A stretch of 64,000 bases of DNA from Serratia proteamaculans (GCF_013337185.1 NZ_SWDE01000001.1:1674001-1738000), one strand, 5' to 3'. Positions 35,670 to 44,351 are shown, counted from the stretch's first letter. The notes: generated by a model from the letters alone, not told the origin. A program made the numbers and translations.

Positions 35670-36460
35670 AAGAGATTGTGATCAAAACGCCGGAACAGAT
35701 TGCCAAAATGCGCCACTCTGGCGCCCTGCTGGCGCAGGTGTTTGCTATGCTCGATGAGGTGATTGTCGAAGGTATTTCCACCATGGAGATCAACGACCGG
35801 GCCGAGGCCTTTATTGTCAATGAGCTGAAATCGCGCCCGGCCAGCAAAGGGCAGTACGATTTCCCTTATGTGCTCAATACCTCAATTGACGACGTTATCT
35901 GCCACGGCATTCCGTCGGTCAGCAAAATCTTGCGTTCCGGCATGATTGTTAATGTCGACATTACGCTGGAAAACGACGGCTATATCGCCGACTCCAGCAA
36001 GATGTACTGTATCGGCCAGACCACGCCGGTGGCCAAAAGACTGGTAAACAACGTGTATGAATCATTGTGGCAAGGCATCCGGGCAGTAAAACCGGGGGCG
36101 ACGCTGGGTGATATCGGCCACGCTATTCAACAGCATGCCGAACAGGCCGGCTACAGTATTGTGCGTGAGTACTGCGGTCACGGTATCGGCCGGGATATGC
36201 ACGAAGAGCCGGCGGTGCTGCACTTTGGTCAACCGGGAACCGGAATGGTCTTGCAGGAGGGCATGGTGTTTACCATCGAGCCCATGATTAACCAGGGCGA
36301 CCACCGGATTAAACAGAAGAAAGACGGTTGGACGGTGGTAACCCGCGACAAAAAGCTGTCGGCCCAATGGGAACACACCGTGGCAGTCACCGCCGACGGC
36401 GTGGAGATCCTGACGCTGCGGGACGAAGAACGCCAGGCCGGTTTTGCAGAACGTTATTAA
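35666..36460 (+). CDS. Methionine aminopeptidase type I, second copy
   Basis: 264 aa pita-bread metalloprotease removing N-terminal Met from nascent proteins. All residues needed are present: His80 (ICHGIPS), metal ligands Asp98, Asp109, His172, Glu205 and Glu236. The usual YHGDTSKMF region reads YIADSSKMY, so the active-site rim differs from E. coli Map. The housekeeping map is normally next to rpsB, so this is presumably an extra copy. GTG start coupled to the ParD-like gene. Confidence 0.9.
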   Translation: MKEIVIKTPEQIAKMRHSGALLAQVFAMLDEVIVEGISTMEINDRAEAFIVNELKSRPASKGQYDFPYVLNTSIDDVICHGIPSVSKILRSGMIVNVDITLENDGYIADSSKMYCIGQTTPVAKRLVNNVYESLWQGIRAVKPGATLGDIGHAIQQHAEQAGYSIVREYCGHGIGRDMHEEPAVLHFGQPGTGMVLQEGMVFTIEPMINQGDHRIKQKKDGWTVVTRDKKLSAQWEHTVAVTADGVEILTLRDEERQAGFAERY

Positions 36461-36492
36461 GCCACCAGGTTAGTATCCTAATAAGTCACTAA
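36454..36492. repeat. Par-type repeat motifs upstream of dld
   Basis: TTATTAAGCCACCA (36454-36467) and CTAATAAGTCACTAA (36478-36492) match the site downstream of the ParA cassette (CTTAATAAGCCACTAA at 24514-24529). They lie 12 kb away from the cassette, just before dld. Confidence 0.5.
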
Positions 36493-36518
36493 ATTAATTT
36501 ATTCGAAGGGAGATCGGC

Positions 36519-38225
36519 ATGACGCAGTCCAACCAGACATTTCTCAATCAGCTGAAAAGCATCGTCGGCGGCCCGCAGTTGCTGACCGGCGAACGTAGCA
36601 CCGAACGCTACCGCAAAGGCTTTCGCTCCGGCGTTGGCCAGGCACTGGCGGTGGTGTTCCCAACCAGCCTGTTGCAGCTCTGGCAACTGCTGGAGGCCTG
36701 CGTCGCTGCCGACAAAATTGTCATCATGCAGGCGGCCAACACCGGCCTGACCGAAGGTTCAACCCCCAGCGGCAATGACTACGACCGCGATGTCGTCATT
36801 ATCAGCACCCTGCGGCTCAACCACGTGCAGGTGCTGGATAACGGCAAACAGGTGGTCGGTTTCCCCGGCAGTACCCTCAATCAGTTGGAAAAATTGCTTA
36901 AACCCTATGGCCGCGAGCCACATTCGGTCATCGGCTCCTCCTGTATCGGTGCGTCGGTGATCGGTGGCGTGTGTAATAACTCCGGCGGTTCGCTGGTCAA
37001 ACGCGGCCCGGCCTACACCGAGATGGCGCTGTATGCCCAGTTGGGGGAAGACGGTCAATTGCGGCTGGTAAACCATTTGGGGATTAACCTGGGCGATACG
37101 CCGGAGGAAATTCTCACCCGGCTGGAAAAAGGCGACTACCGGCCGGAGGATGTCGAGCACGGCGAACTGCGTGCTTCCGACAACGAATACGCCAGCCGGG
37201 TACGCGATGTCGATGCCGATACGCCCTCCCGGTTTAATGCCGACAAGCGCCGCCTGTACGAGGCCTCCGGCTGCGCCGGCAAGCTGGCGGTGTTTGCGGT
37301 GCGGCTGGACACCTTTGAGAAAGAAGGCAAGGAACAGGTGTTTTATATCGGTACCAACGACACCGCCGTGTTGACCGAACTGCGTCGCCATATGCTGAGC
37401 CAGTTCGACAACCTGCCGGTAGCCGGCGAGTATATGCACCGGGATATTTTTGATATTGCCGAAGTGTACGGCAAAGATACTTTTATGATGATCGACAAGC
37501 TCGGCACCGACCAGATGCCCAGCTTCTTCACCCTGAAAGGCCGTATGGATGCCAGCCTTAACAAGCTGCCATTACTGCCGCACAACCTGACCGACCGGCT
37601 GATGCAGGGCCTGAGCCATCTGGCCCCCAGCCACCTGCCGAAACGGATGAAAGACTACCGCGAACGCTTTGAACATCACCTGCTGCTGAAAATGGCCGGT
37701 CCGGGCGTGGAAGAAGCGCAGCAGTACCTGAAACAGTACTTTGCCCAGGCCGACGGCGAGTTCTTCACCTGCACCCCGGACGAGGGCAAGAAAGCCTTCC
37801 TGCATCGCTTTGCCGCCGCCGGTGCCGCCGTGCGTTACCATGCGGTGCACGCCGACAAGGTAGAAGATATTCTGGCGCTGGATATCGCGCTGCGCCGTAA
37901 CGACACCGACTGGTTCGAAACCCTGCCGCCTGAAATCGACAGCCAACTGGTGCACAAGCTGTATTACGGCCACTTTATGTGTCACGTATTCCACCAGGAT
38001 TATGTGGTGAAAAAAGGCGTCGACAGCCACGCATTGAAAGAGAAAATGCTGGCGATCCTCGACCAGCGCGGCGCGGAGTACCCGGCGGAACATAACGTCG
38101 GCCACCTGTACCCGGCCAAGCCAGACCTGCAGGCGTTCTACCGCTCTGCCGATCCGACCAACAGCTTTAATCCGGGCCTGGGCAAAACCAGCAAACGGAA
38201 AAACTGGGCCGACAATAACCGGTAA
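36519..38225 (+). CDS. dld: Quinone-dependent D-lactate dehydrogenase
   Basis: 568 aa FAD flavoprotein oxidising D-lactate to pyruvate and passing electrons to quinone at the inner face of the membrane. FAD-binding PCMH region with NTGLTEGSTPSGNDYDRD near 75-92 and SSCIGASVIGGVCNNSGGS near 143-160; the membrane-binding and C-terminal cap domains follow. Length and text match E. coli Dld (571 aa). Part of the conserved bglX-dld-yohC-pbpG-yohD neighbourhood. Confidence 0.95.
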   Translation: MTQSNQTFLNQLKSIVGGPQLLTGERSTERYRKGFRSGVGQALAVVFPTSLLQLWQLLEACVAADKIVIMQAANTGLTEGSTPSGNDYDRDVVIISTLRLNHVQVLDNGKQVVGFPGSTLNQLEKLLKPYGREPHSVIGSSCIGASVIGGVCNNSGGSLVKRGPAYTEMALYAQLGEDGQLRLVNHLGINLGDTPEEILTRLEKGDYRPEDVEHGELRASDNEYASRVRDVDADTPSRFNADKRRLYEASGCAGKLAVFAVRLDTFEKEGKEQVFYIGTNDTAVLTELRRHMLSQFDNLPVAGEYMHRDIFDIAEVYGKDTFMMIDKLGTDQMPSFFTLKGRMDASLNKLPLLPHNLTDRLMQGLSHLAPSHLPKRMKDYRERFEHHLLLKMAGPGVEEAQQYLKQYFAQADGEFFTCTPDEGKKAFLHRFAAAGAAVRYHAVHADKVEDILALDIALRRNDTDWFETLPPEIDSQLVHKLYYGHFMCHVFHQDYVVKKGVDSHALKEKMLAILDQRGAEYPAEHNVGHLYPAKPDLQAFYRSADPTNSFNPGLGKTSKRKNWADNNR

Positions 38226-38232
38226 GATGATT

Positions 38233-38262
38233 TCTCCCGGCCAGCGCTGGTCGGGAGATTTT
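38233..38262 (+). terminator. Terminator after dld
   Basis: TCTCCCG and CGGGAGA enclose a second stem CCAG/CTGG, followed by TTTTGTTAATTT. Confidence 0.85.
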
Positions 38263-38339
38263 GTTAATTTTATGTTGCCCCGCCTGCCAAATTTCACTAT
38301 TTTGGATAGGTTAATAACTCCCTGCATTCAGGAATATCA

Positions 38340-38486
38340 ATGACTCAGTTTGCGCACATGAAAGATCCTGCGAACACGACCCTTCCGGCCGTCGTTCTGC
38401 TGTGCGCATCCTCTGCCCCACCCGCCGTTTTCTCTGTCGTCTCTGCGGTTGCTGCTTACCCACCACGCTCTGTGGTTGTGCGCTAA
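38340..38486 (+). CDS. Candidate 48-residue leader ORF before the EamA transporter
   Basis: An ORF starting at ATG 38340 has a good SD (AGGA, 8 nt upstream) and encodes a Val/Ala-rich peptide ending PPRSVVVR, followed by a stop within a CCAC/GTGG hairpin. The Val run near the stop recalls the IvbL attenuator peptide. The transporter start at 38587 follows, with its SD (AGGTGA) inside a TTTCAC/GTGAAA hairpin. There is no clear terminator, so attenuation is only a possibility. Confidence 0.35.
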   Translation: MTQFAHMKDPANTTLPAVVLLCASSAPPAVFSVVSAVAAYPPRSVVVR

Positions 38487-38586
38487 GCCAAACCGAATTC
38501 TCACCTCCAGCTTTTATTGATTTACGTTCAGGCGAAGACCGCCGTGCGTACTGGAGTTTGTTACTTTCACGACAGGTGAAAACCAA

Positions 38587-39438
38587 ATGCGATTTATTTC
38601 CCAATGGGCCAACGCCGGCCTGGCAACGCTATTCGTCCTGCTCTGGAGCAGCGGCGCGATTTTCTCTCGCTGGGGATTGGAGCATGCCTCCGCCTTTGCC
38701 TTTTTATTCTTCCGTTGCGCTATCGCGCTGGCACTGCTATTGGCGATCGGCCTGTGGCAACGGCAATGCCTGCCCGCACCCGGCACCCGCCGTCGGGTCG
38801 CGCTGATCGGGCTGCTGATGATCGGCAGTTACCAGATATGTTATCTGCTGGCGCTGGAACAAGGCATTACTCCCGGCGTATTGGCGACGTTGCTTGGCGT
38901 TCAGCCGATCCTCACTCAGTTCATTACCGAACGCCGCTGTTCCGGGCTGCGCGGCCTTGGGCTGCTGCTGGCGATGGCCGGGTTAACGCTGGTGGTATAT
39001 CAAAGCCTGATGGTTGCGCACTTTTCGCTGCTCGGCATGCTGTGTGCCTTTGTCGCGCTGGGCTGCATGACCGCCGGTACGCTGCTGCAAAAAGGCCTGG
39101 CCCAAGCGCCGCTGGCCGTGTTGCCGTTGCAGTACGCGGTCGGGTTGTTGATGTGTACGCTGGTGTTACCCTTTGAACCGCTGCGGGTCGATTGGAGTGC
39201 GGCATTTATCGTACCGCTGCTGTGGATGGCGGTGGTGATTTCGGTGTTGGCGACCTTTTTGCTGTACCGGCTAATTCAACACGGCAATCTGGTGCAGGTC
39301 ACCAGCCTGTTCTACCTGATCCCGGCGGTGACCGCGCTGCTGGATTACCTGCTGCTCGGCCATGCGCTGGCGGCCATCAGCATGCTGGGCATGGCGGCCA
39401 TTTTGTTTGGCGTGATGCTGGTATTTCGCCAACCCTGA
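38587..39438 (+). CDS. EamA/DMT-family transporter
   Basis: 283 aa with ten hydrophobic segments in two EamA repeats (LLWSSGAIFSRWGL at the start of the first; AFIVPLLWMAVVISVLATFLL opening the second, in part). Family members export amino acids or metabolites at the inner membrane. Substrate unknown. Preceded by a possible leader ORF and followed by a hairpin that serves both strands. Confidence 0.83.
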   Translation: MRFISQWANAGLATLFVLLWSSGAIFSRWGLEHASAFAFLFFRCAIALALLLAIGLWQRQCLPAPGTRRRVALIGLLMIGSYQICYLLALEQGITPGVLATLLGVQPILTQFITERRCSGLRGLGLLLAMAGLTLVVYQSLMVAHFSLLGMLCAFVALGCMTAGTLLQKGLAQAPLAVLPLQYAVGLLMCTLVLPFEPLRVDWSAAFIVPLLWMAVVISVLATFLLYRLIQHGNLVQVTSLFYLIPAVTALLDYLLLGHALAAISMLGMAAILFGVMLVFRQP

Positions 39439-39444
39439 ATAGCA

Positions 39445-39476
39445 AAAGCCCCCCACGCCAGACCGGCGTGAGGGGC
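39445..39476 (-). terminator. Terminator between EamA gene and yohC
   Basis: GCCCC/GGGGC and CACGCC/GGCGTG form one interrupted stem. On the minus strand it is followed by TTTTGCTATT, serving yohC; on the plus strand the T-run is lacking. Confidence 0.7.
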
Positions 39477-39492
39477 AATATCAAAACAGAGT

Positions 39493-40083
39493 TTAGAATA
39501 ACCAGGAACCATACCCCCACAGCAGTACCGTTACCCCCAGCAGCAGCTCAAGCAACAAGATGCCGATGGCAAAGGTAGAGCTGGAGAAGATAAACCCTTC
39601 TTTACTGTCGATATTCAGGAAGTGCGGAATGCCCAGATTCAGCAGATAGCCCGAATAGCACAGGCCAATCACGCCGACAAACAGACACAGCCACACGACG
39701 GGATACAGCGCCACGATGCCGCTGAGGAACATCGGGGTAGCAATATAGCCGGCAAACACCATGCAGCGATGCAGACTCGGACGCACTTCATAACGCCGTG
39801 CCATCCAGTGGATCACTTTCCCCATGATGGCCACACCCGCCAGCATCAATAGGTAGAAAGCTACCGCGGTATAGGATGCGGTGAACATATCGAGCCGGAT
39901 AGCCTGTCCTTCGCCGGAGAGCCAGCCCAGTTGGGTGGTACCGATAAAGGCGCAGACAACCGGTATCAACGCCAGCAGCAGTACATGGTGGGTGTAAAGG
40001 TGCGAGACGCTTTCGTTCTCGCTTTTGATTTGTTCGAACTCGGTGCTTGGATGCGCCAAAAGTCCCCAAACATGACTAACCAT
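39493..40083 (-). CDS. yohC: Yip1-domain inner membrane protein YohC
   Basis: 196 aa with five or six hydrophobic segments. VSHVWGLLAHPSTEF, YTHHVLLLALIPVVCAFIGTTQ (part) and the C-terminal SSSTFAIG, LLELLLG match E. coli YohC. Function unknown. Member of the conserved neighbourhood with dld, pbpG and yohD. Confidence 0.92.
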   Translation of the reverse strand: MVSHVWGLLAHPSTEFEQIKSENESVSHLYTHHVLLLALIPVVCAFIGTTQLGWLSGEGQAIRLDMFTASYTAVAFYLLMLAGVAIMGKVIHWMARRYEVRPSLHRCMVFAGYIATPMFLSGIVALYPVVWLCLFVGVIGLCYSGYLLNLGIPHFLNIDSKEGFIFSSSTFAIGILLLELLLGVTVLLWGYGSWLF

Positions 40084-40250
40084 GAGACACCTCCTCCATC
40101 GCCGTAGGTCGCGCTCGGCGAACGAATTTACCCCTCTGACGGATTGCTAACCGTACGAGGATTGCGGCCTCGGGGCTCTCTCCCCTGTACTAATTATAGT
40201 CTTTCGCTGAAAAAACGTTCGGAAAGCACAGACGTGCCGATGGTTTGCTT

Positions 40251-40256
40251 TATAAT
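40251..40256 (+). promoter_or_regulatory. Likely -10 of the acyltransferase operon
   Basis: TATAAT, 33 nt before the start codon at 40289. The -35 region (about 40228) is poor, so an activator may be needed. Confidence 0.45.
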
Positions 40257-40288
40257 TCCCCCCCTGCGTCACTGCCGTGAGGAATGTC

Positions 40289-40759
40289 ATGTCATCCGCC
40301 ATTCGTGTTCTTCAGGCCGGTATTGTCGATGTCGACGCCGGTCAAAATGTCACCGTCGTTCAGCCCTGTAATCTGTATGGCTGTCGACTCGGTGATGGGG
40401 TGTTCGTCGGGCCCTTTGTCGAGATCCAAAAAAACGTCAGTATTGGCGCCCGCAGCAAAATTCAGTCGCACAGCTTTATCTGTGAATATGTCACTATTGG
40501 CGCAGACTGCTTTATCGGCCACAACGTCACCTTCGCCAACGATCTGTTTAAAGATGGCGCGCCCAATGCCGATGCCGGCAGTTGGGGCCGTACGCAAATT
40601 GGTGATGGTGTTTCCATCGGCTCCGGTGCCACAGTGCTGGCGGTGGAAATCTGCAGCGGCGCAGTGATCGGTGCCGGTTCGGTGGTCACCAAAAATATCA
40701 CCCGTAAGGGGATCTATGCCGGTAACCCGGCGCGTTTGCTGAGGGAGCTTGCCCCATGA
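40289..40759 (+). CDS. Left-handed beta-helix acyltransferase, WbpD/WlbB-like
   Basis: 156 aa made mostly of hexapeptide repeats (GDGVFVGPFVEI, IGADCFIGHNVTF, IGSGATVLA, IGAGSVVTKNI). YAGNPARLL at the end is typical of sugar N-acetyltransferases such as those acting on UDP-3-amino sugars. The start at 40289 follows GAGG. It overlaps the next gene by four bases (ATGA), so the two acetyltransferases are coexpressed. The acceptor is unknown. Confidence 0.8.
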   Translation: MSSAIRVLQAGIVDVDAGQNVTVVQPCNLYGCRLGDGVFVGPFVEIQKNVSIGARSKIQSHSFICEYVTIGADCFIGHNVTFANDLFKDGAPNADAGSWGRTQIGDGVSIGSGATVLAVEICSGAVIGAGSVVTKNITRKGIYAGNPARLLRELAP

Positions 40760-41298
40760 GCCAGGCGATCCAAATTGCCCCGGTCAGCCGTTTACCCGAC
40801 GGCTACCTGACCAGTTGCGACTTTAGCTTTCACATCGCCCACTACGCTCAGCCGGTTTTTGATGCACCGGTCGAAAGTTGGCCGTTGCTACCGGTTACCC
40901 CCTTTCGCAAGAATTACCCGCTGGCCCCGTTCGTTAACGATGAAAGCGACACCTTTCTGGCCCGTCATCGCGGCGAGCCGGTCGGCCATATCACGCTCAG
41001 CAATAACTGGAACGGCTATGCGCTGATTGAAGAAATCGTGGTCAGCGCCCACGTGCGCCGCCTGGGTGTCGCCAGCGCATTGCTGGAAACCGCCCGCCAG
41101 TGGGCGCAGCGCCACGAAACCGCCGGGCTGATGCTGGAAACGCAAAACACCAACCTGCCCGCCTGCCGCTGTTATCAGCGCTTTGGTTTTATCCTCGGCG
41201 GCATCGATCACCTGCTGTATCGCGCTCAACCGGACATCGCCGATCACGAAATCGCCCTGTTCTGGTACCTGCCGTTTAACAGTGAAATCGGTTATTAA
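40756..41298 (+). CDS. GNAT acetyltransferase of the streptothricin-acetyltransferase type
   Basis: 180 aa. LIEEIVVSAHVRRLGVASALL carries the acetyl-CoA loop (in part), then LMLETQNTNLPACRCYQRFGF and EIALFWYLPF at the end. This C-terminal pattern (GLMLETQ, CxxYxxxxFxxG, EIAxFWYxxF) is that of Sat-type streptothricin acetyltransferases. It could confer intrinsic tolerance, or act on a sugar together with the overlapping beta-helix gene. Identity of the acceptor is unproven. Confidence 0.72.
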   Translation: MSQAIQIAPVSRLPDGYLTSCDFSFHIAHYAQPVFDAPVESWPLLPVTPFRKNYPLAPFVNDESDTFLARHRGEPVGHITLSNNWNGYALIEEIVVSAHVRRLGVASALLETARQWAQRHETAGLMLETQNTNLPACRCYQRFGFILGGIDHLLYRAQPDIADHEIALFWYLPFNSEIGY

Positions 41299-41402
41299 GT
41301 GTTAACCGAACGTTGAGGCTATGTTTAAGCATTGCCCCTCCAGACGATAGTGAGAGCTGTTATCATTTTCACCATCACGAGCCAAAACCATCGGAGGGGA
41401 AA

Positions 41403-42239
41403 ATGTACAAGGTTGTTTCATTGATATTGGCTATTGCGCTCAGCGGCTGCGCAGATAAAATTCCGGTTGGGCAAACACCTGAACCCATTACTACCCCACC
41501 CGCAGATCTCAAGGCCAGCATGGATAACCAGACGTTAAACAAACTCAATCAGCTTCTCGCCCTGCGCGCCGCCGCACCGGCAGAGCAGCAGCAGGACAGC
41601 GGCTACATGATCGATCTGCTGTCACGGCCCTTCCTGGGAACACCTTACGTGGCCAACATGCTGATTGGCTCGCAGGATACGCCGGAAAAACTGGTGATCG
41701 ACTTCCGTGGTTTGGACTGTTTTACCTATATCGATTACGTCGATGCCCTGCGCCAGGCGAGCAGCCAGACCGATTTTGTCCAGCGGCTGACCCACATCCG
41801 TTATGCCAGTGGTGAAATCAGCTTCCTGCAACGCAAGCATTTCTTCAGCGATTGGTCCCACCAGGCCAAAACCAACGTCACGGATATCACCGCCTCACTC
41901 AGCCCGCATACGGTAACGCTGGTGAAAAATCTGAACCAAAAGTCAGACGGCAGCAGCTATCTGCCGGGGCTGAAAAACGTTCAGCGCAGTATCACCTACC
42001 TGCCCAGCGATTTTATTGACGACAAGGTACTGGCCCAGTTGCACACCGGCGATTACATCGGCATTTACACTCATTTGGCCGGGCTGGACGTCACCCATAC
42101 CGGCATCTATATCATGACCGAAAACGGCCCGGTGCTGCGTAACGCCTCTTCACGCAAAGAAAATATGCAGGTGGTGGACTCACCCTTTATGGATTACGTA
42201 CTGGCCACGCCGGGCATCGTGGTATTTCGCGCCAAATAA
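41403..42239 (+). CDS. DUF1460 lipoprotein, putative N-acetylmuramoyl-L-alanine amidase-like
   Basis: 278 aa. Lipoprotein signal peptide with lipobox LSGC (Cys17). The conserved LDCFTYIDY supplies a probable catalytic Cys and DVTHTGIYI a His, as in the NlpC/P60-related DUF1460 family. It would sit in the cell envelope and probably cleaves cell-wall peptides. Start 41403 with GGAGGGG; the open frame from 41313 is not needed. Single gene. Confidence 0.82.
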   Translation: MYKVVSLILAIALSGCADKIPVGQTPEPITTPPADLKASMDNQTLNKLNQLLALRAAAPAEQQQDSGYMIDLLSRPFLGTPYVANMLIGSQDTPEKLVIDFRGLDCFTYIDYVDALRQASSQTDFVQRLTHIRYASGEISFLQRKHFFSDWSHQAKTNVTDITASLSPHTVTLVKNLNQKSDGSSYLPGLKNVQRSITYLPSDFIDDKVLAQLHTGDYIGIYTHLAGLDVTHTGIYIMTENGPVLRNASSRKENMQVVDSPFMDYVLATPGIVVFRAK

Positions 42240-42372
42240 GGGCGCGCAATAAAACTTCCTGTTATTAGTTAGAAGCCTTTGTGCTGAGCAGATGTTTGAC
42301 TTCCCCACGGGTTCAGGCTTAGCTAACAGCACAAAACCAACTGATTTCATTGTTTTTTTCAGGGAGAAGTCG

Positions 42373-43185
42373 ATGTCCAAAAACTGGCGTTATACCCCAC
42401 TGCTGGCGGCATTCGCCGCCGTACTGATGCTGCAAGGCTGCGACCAAAAAACCGATCAGAATCATATCAAGGTCGGGGTCATCAATGGCGCAGAGCAGGA
42501 CGTGGCGGAGGTTGCCAAACAGGTAGCGAAAGAGAAGTACGGCCTGGAGGTTGAACTGGTCGGTTTCAGCGGTTCGCTGCTGCCCAACGACGCTACCGAT
42601 AAAGGCGAGCTGGATGCCAACGTGTTCCAGCACCGGCCGTTCCTCGAACAGCAGAATAAAGATCACGGCTACAAGCTGGTGGAAGTGGGCAATACCTTCG
42701 TATTCCCGATGGCCGGCTATTCGAAAAAAATCAAATCACTGAAAGAACTGCAGGACGGTGCGGTGATTGCCATCCCGCTGGATCCCACCAACCTCGGCCG
42801 CGCACTGCTGCTGCTGGAAAAAACCGGTCTGATCACGCTCAAACCGGGCAAAGGGCTGCTGCCAACCTCGCTGGATATCAGCGCCAACCCGCATAACTAC
42901 AAGATTATGGAGCTGGAAGGCGCGCAACTGCCGCAGGTGCTGGATGACCCTAAAGTCACCGTCGCCGTCATCAGCACCACTTACATCAACCAGACCGGTC
43001 TGACGCCAACCAAAGACGGCATCTTTATCGAAGACAAGAATTCGCCGTACACCAACATTATCGTGACGCGTGAAGACAACAAGGATGCGCCGAACGTGCA
43101 AAACTTCATCAAGGCCTACGAGTCGGATGAGGTCGCCACTGCCGCCGAGAAAATCTTCAACGGCGGCGCGGTAAAAGGCTGGTAA
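42373..43185 (+). CDS. MetQ/NlpA-family methionine-binding lipoprotein
   Basis: 270 aa. Lipobox LQGC after a 22-residue signal; the mature part closely follows MetQ/NlpA (IKVGVINGAEQDVAEVAKQ, NVFQHRPFLEQQ, DPTNLGRALLLL, ending FNGGAVKGW). It binds D/L-methionine for the MetNI importer. No metNI genes are adjacent, so it is an orphan binding protein resembling E. coli NlpA in that respect. SD GGGAG before the ATG at 42373. Confidence 0.88.
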   Translation: MSKNWRYTPLLAAFAAVLMLQGCDQKTDQNHIKVGVINGAEQDVAEVAKQVAKEKYGLEVELVGFSGSLLPNDATDKGELDANVFQHRPFLEQQNKDHGYKLVEVGNTFVFPMAGYSKKIKSLKELQDGAVIAIPLDPTNLGRALLLLEKTGLITLKPGKGLLPTSLDISANPHNYKIMELEGAQLPQVLDDPKVTVAVISTTYINQTGLTPTKDGIFIEDKNSPYTNIIVTREDNKDAPNVQNFIKAYESDEVATAAEKIFNGGAVKGW

Positions 43186-43322
43186 TCAATCCATTGATTT
43201 CAATTGCGGGTTCTATTAATGGAGCCCGCAACTCCCCCCGAAAATATCCTCATTTCCCCTATTGACCCTCACGCCACGTCAGGCTTTAGTATTTCTGCAC
43301 GCACAAGGGAGGAGCACATCAC

Positions 43323-44351
43323 ATGCTATTGAAAGTTGGCGAACTGGCCCGCCGTTCCGGCATCACCGTCAGGACGCTGCATTATTACGACAGCATTGGT
43401 TTGCTGATTGCCTCTGCGCGTTCCGACGCCGGGTATCGCTTATATAACCGGGCTGATATTAGCCGCTTGCACCATATTCAGGCGCTGCGCCGAATGGGGA
43501 TCCCGCTGGCGGAAGTCGGGGCAATTCTGGCACGTTCGGGGATGACGCTAACGACGGTGATTGAACAGCAAATAGCCATGCTGGAGCAGCAACTGGCCCA
43601 GACCGCCGCACTGCGCGATCGTTTGCAACAGATGCATGCACAGCTCACCGCCGGGGAAGAACCTGAACTGAACGACTGGCTGACGACATTGGAGTTAATG
43701 ATCATGTACGACAAATATTTTACCGCCGACGAACTGGCACAACTGCCGTTCTATCAGGCCGATCCCATGCGCAATCAGCAATGGGCCGAACTGGTCAGCA
43801 ACATGCGCCAGTTAATCGACAGTGGCGTTGCCCCACAAACGCTACAGGCACAGACTCTGGCCCGGCGGTGGATGCAGATGCTGGAGCGCGATACCGCAGG
43901 CAACCCGGCGTTTCTCACCCGGCTTAACGCTATGCATGCCGACGAGCCCTCCATGCGCGAACAAACCGGTATCACCCCGGCGATGACTGACTATGTGACC
44001 CGGGCCTTTGCCGAAACCAAACTGTCTATCTACCAGAAATACCTGTCTGAGGAAGAATACGCCTATGTACGCCAACACTATTTTACCCGCTTGCAGGAAT
44101 GGCCGGCGCTGATCGCCCGGTTCCATCAGGCGCTCAATGACGGCGTACCGCCGGAGTCCGGGCAGGCGAAACAGCTGGCAGCCCAATGGCTTGAGCTGTT
44201 CCAATCCTATGCCGGCACCAACCCGGCCACCCAGATGAAAATTCGCCAGGCGATGGAACGGGAACCCACGCTGACTGAAGGCACCTGGCTGACCCCGGCG
44301 TTGCTGCGTTATTTGCAGCAGTCGGTGGCGCAGTTAATGCGCGGTGCATGA
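43323..44351 (+). CDS. MerR-family regulator with two TipAS-like domains
   Basis: 342 aa. MerR HTH at 4-70 (VGELARRSGITVRTLHYYD), coiled-coil dimer helix about 75-120, then two copies of a helical TipAS drug-sensing domain: about 140-225 (YDKYFTADELAQL) and about 245-335 (YQKYLSEEEYAYV, GTNPATQMKIRQAM). TipA and SkgA normally have one. The ligand would be a hydrophobic or peptide antibiotic by analogy. No obvious target gene is beside it. Confidence 0.82.
   Translation: MLLKVGELARRSGITVRTLHYYDSIGLLIASARSDAGYRLYNRADISRLHHIQALRRMGIPLAEVGAILARSGMTLTTVIEQQIAMLEQQLAQTAALRDRLQQMHAQLTAGEEPELNDWLTTLELMIMYDKYFTADELAQLPFYQADPMRNQQWAELVSNMRQLIDSGVAPQTLQAQTLARRWMQMLERDTAGNPAFLTRLNAMHADEPSMREQTGITPAMTDYVTRAFAETKLSIYQKYLSEEEYAYVRQHYFTRLQEWPALIARFHQALNDGVPPESGQAKQLAAQWLELFQSYAGTNPATQMKIRQAMEREPTLTEGTWLTPALLRYLQQSVAQLMRGA

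Noticed and set aside
38402-38806. 134-residue ORF upstream of the EamA gene
   Set aside because: It runs through the EamA coding region in another frame, lacks an SD, and its composition (Cys/Arg/Ser-rich) is that of a shadow frame.
42240-42372. MetJ operator before the MetQ-like gene
   Set aside because: No tandem AGACGTCT-like boxes are present.
43204-43231. Terminator after the MetQ-like gene
   Set aside because: TTGCGGG/CCCGCAA is a real inverted repeat but has a 14-nt loop and is followed by C-rich sequence, so I could not support termination.
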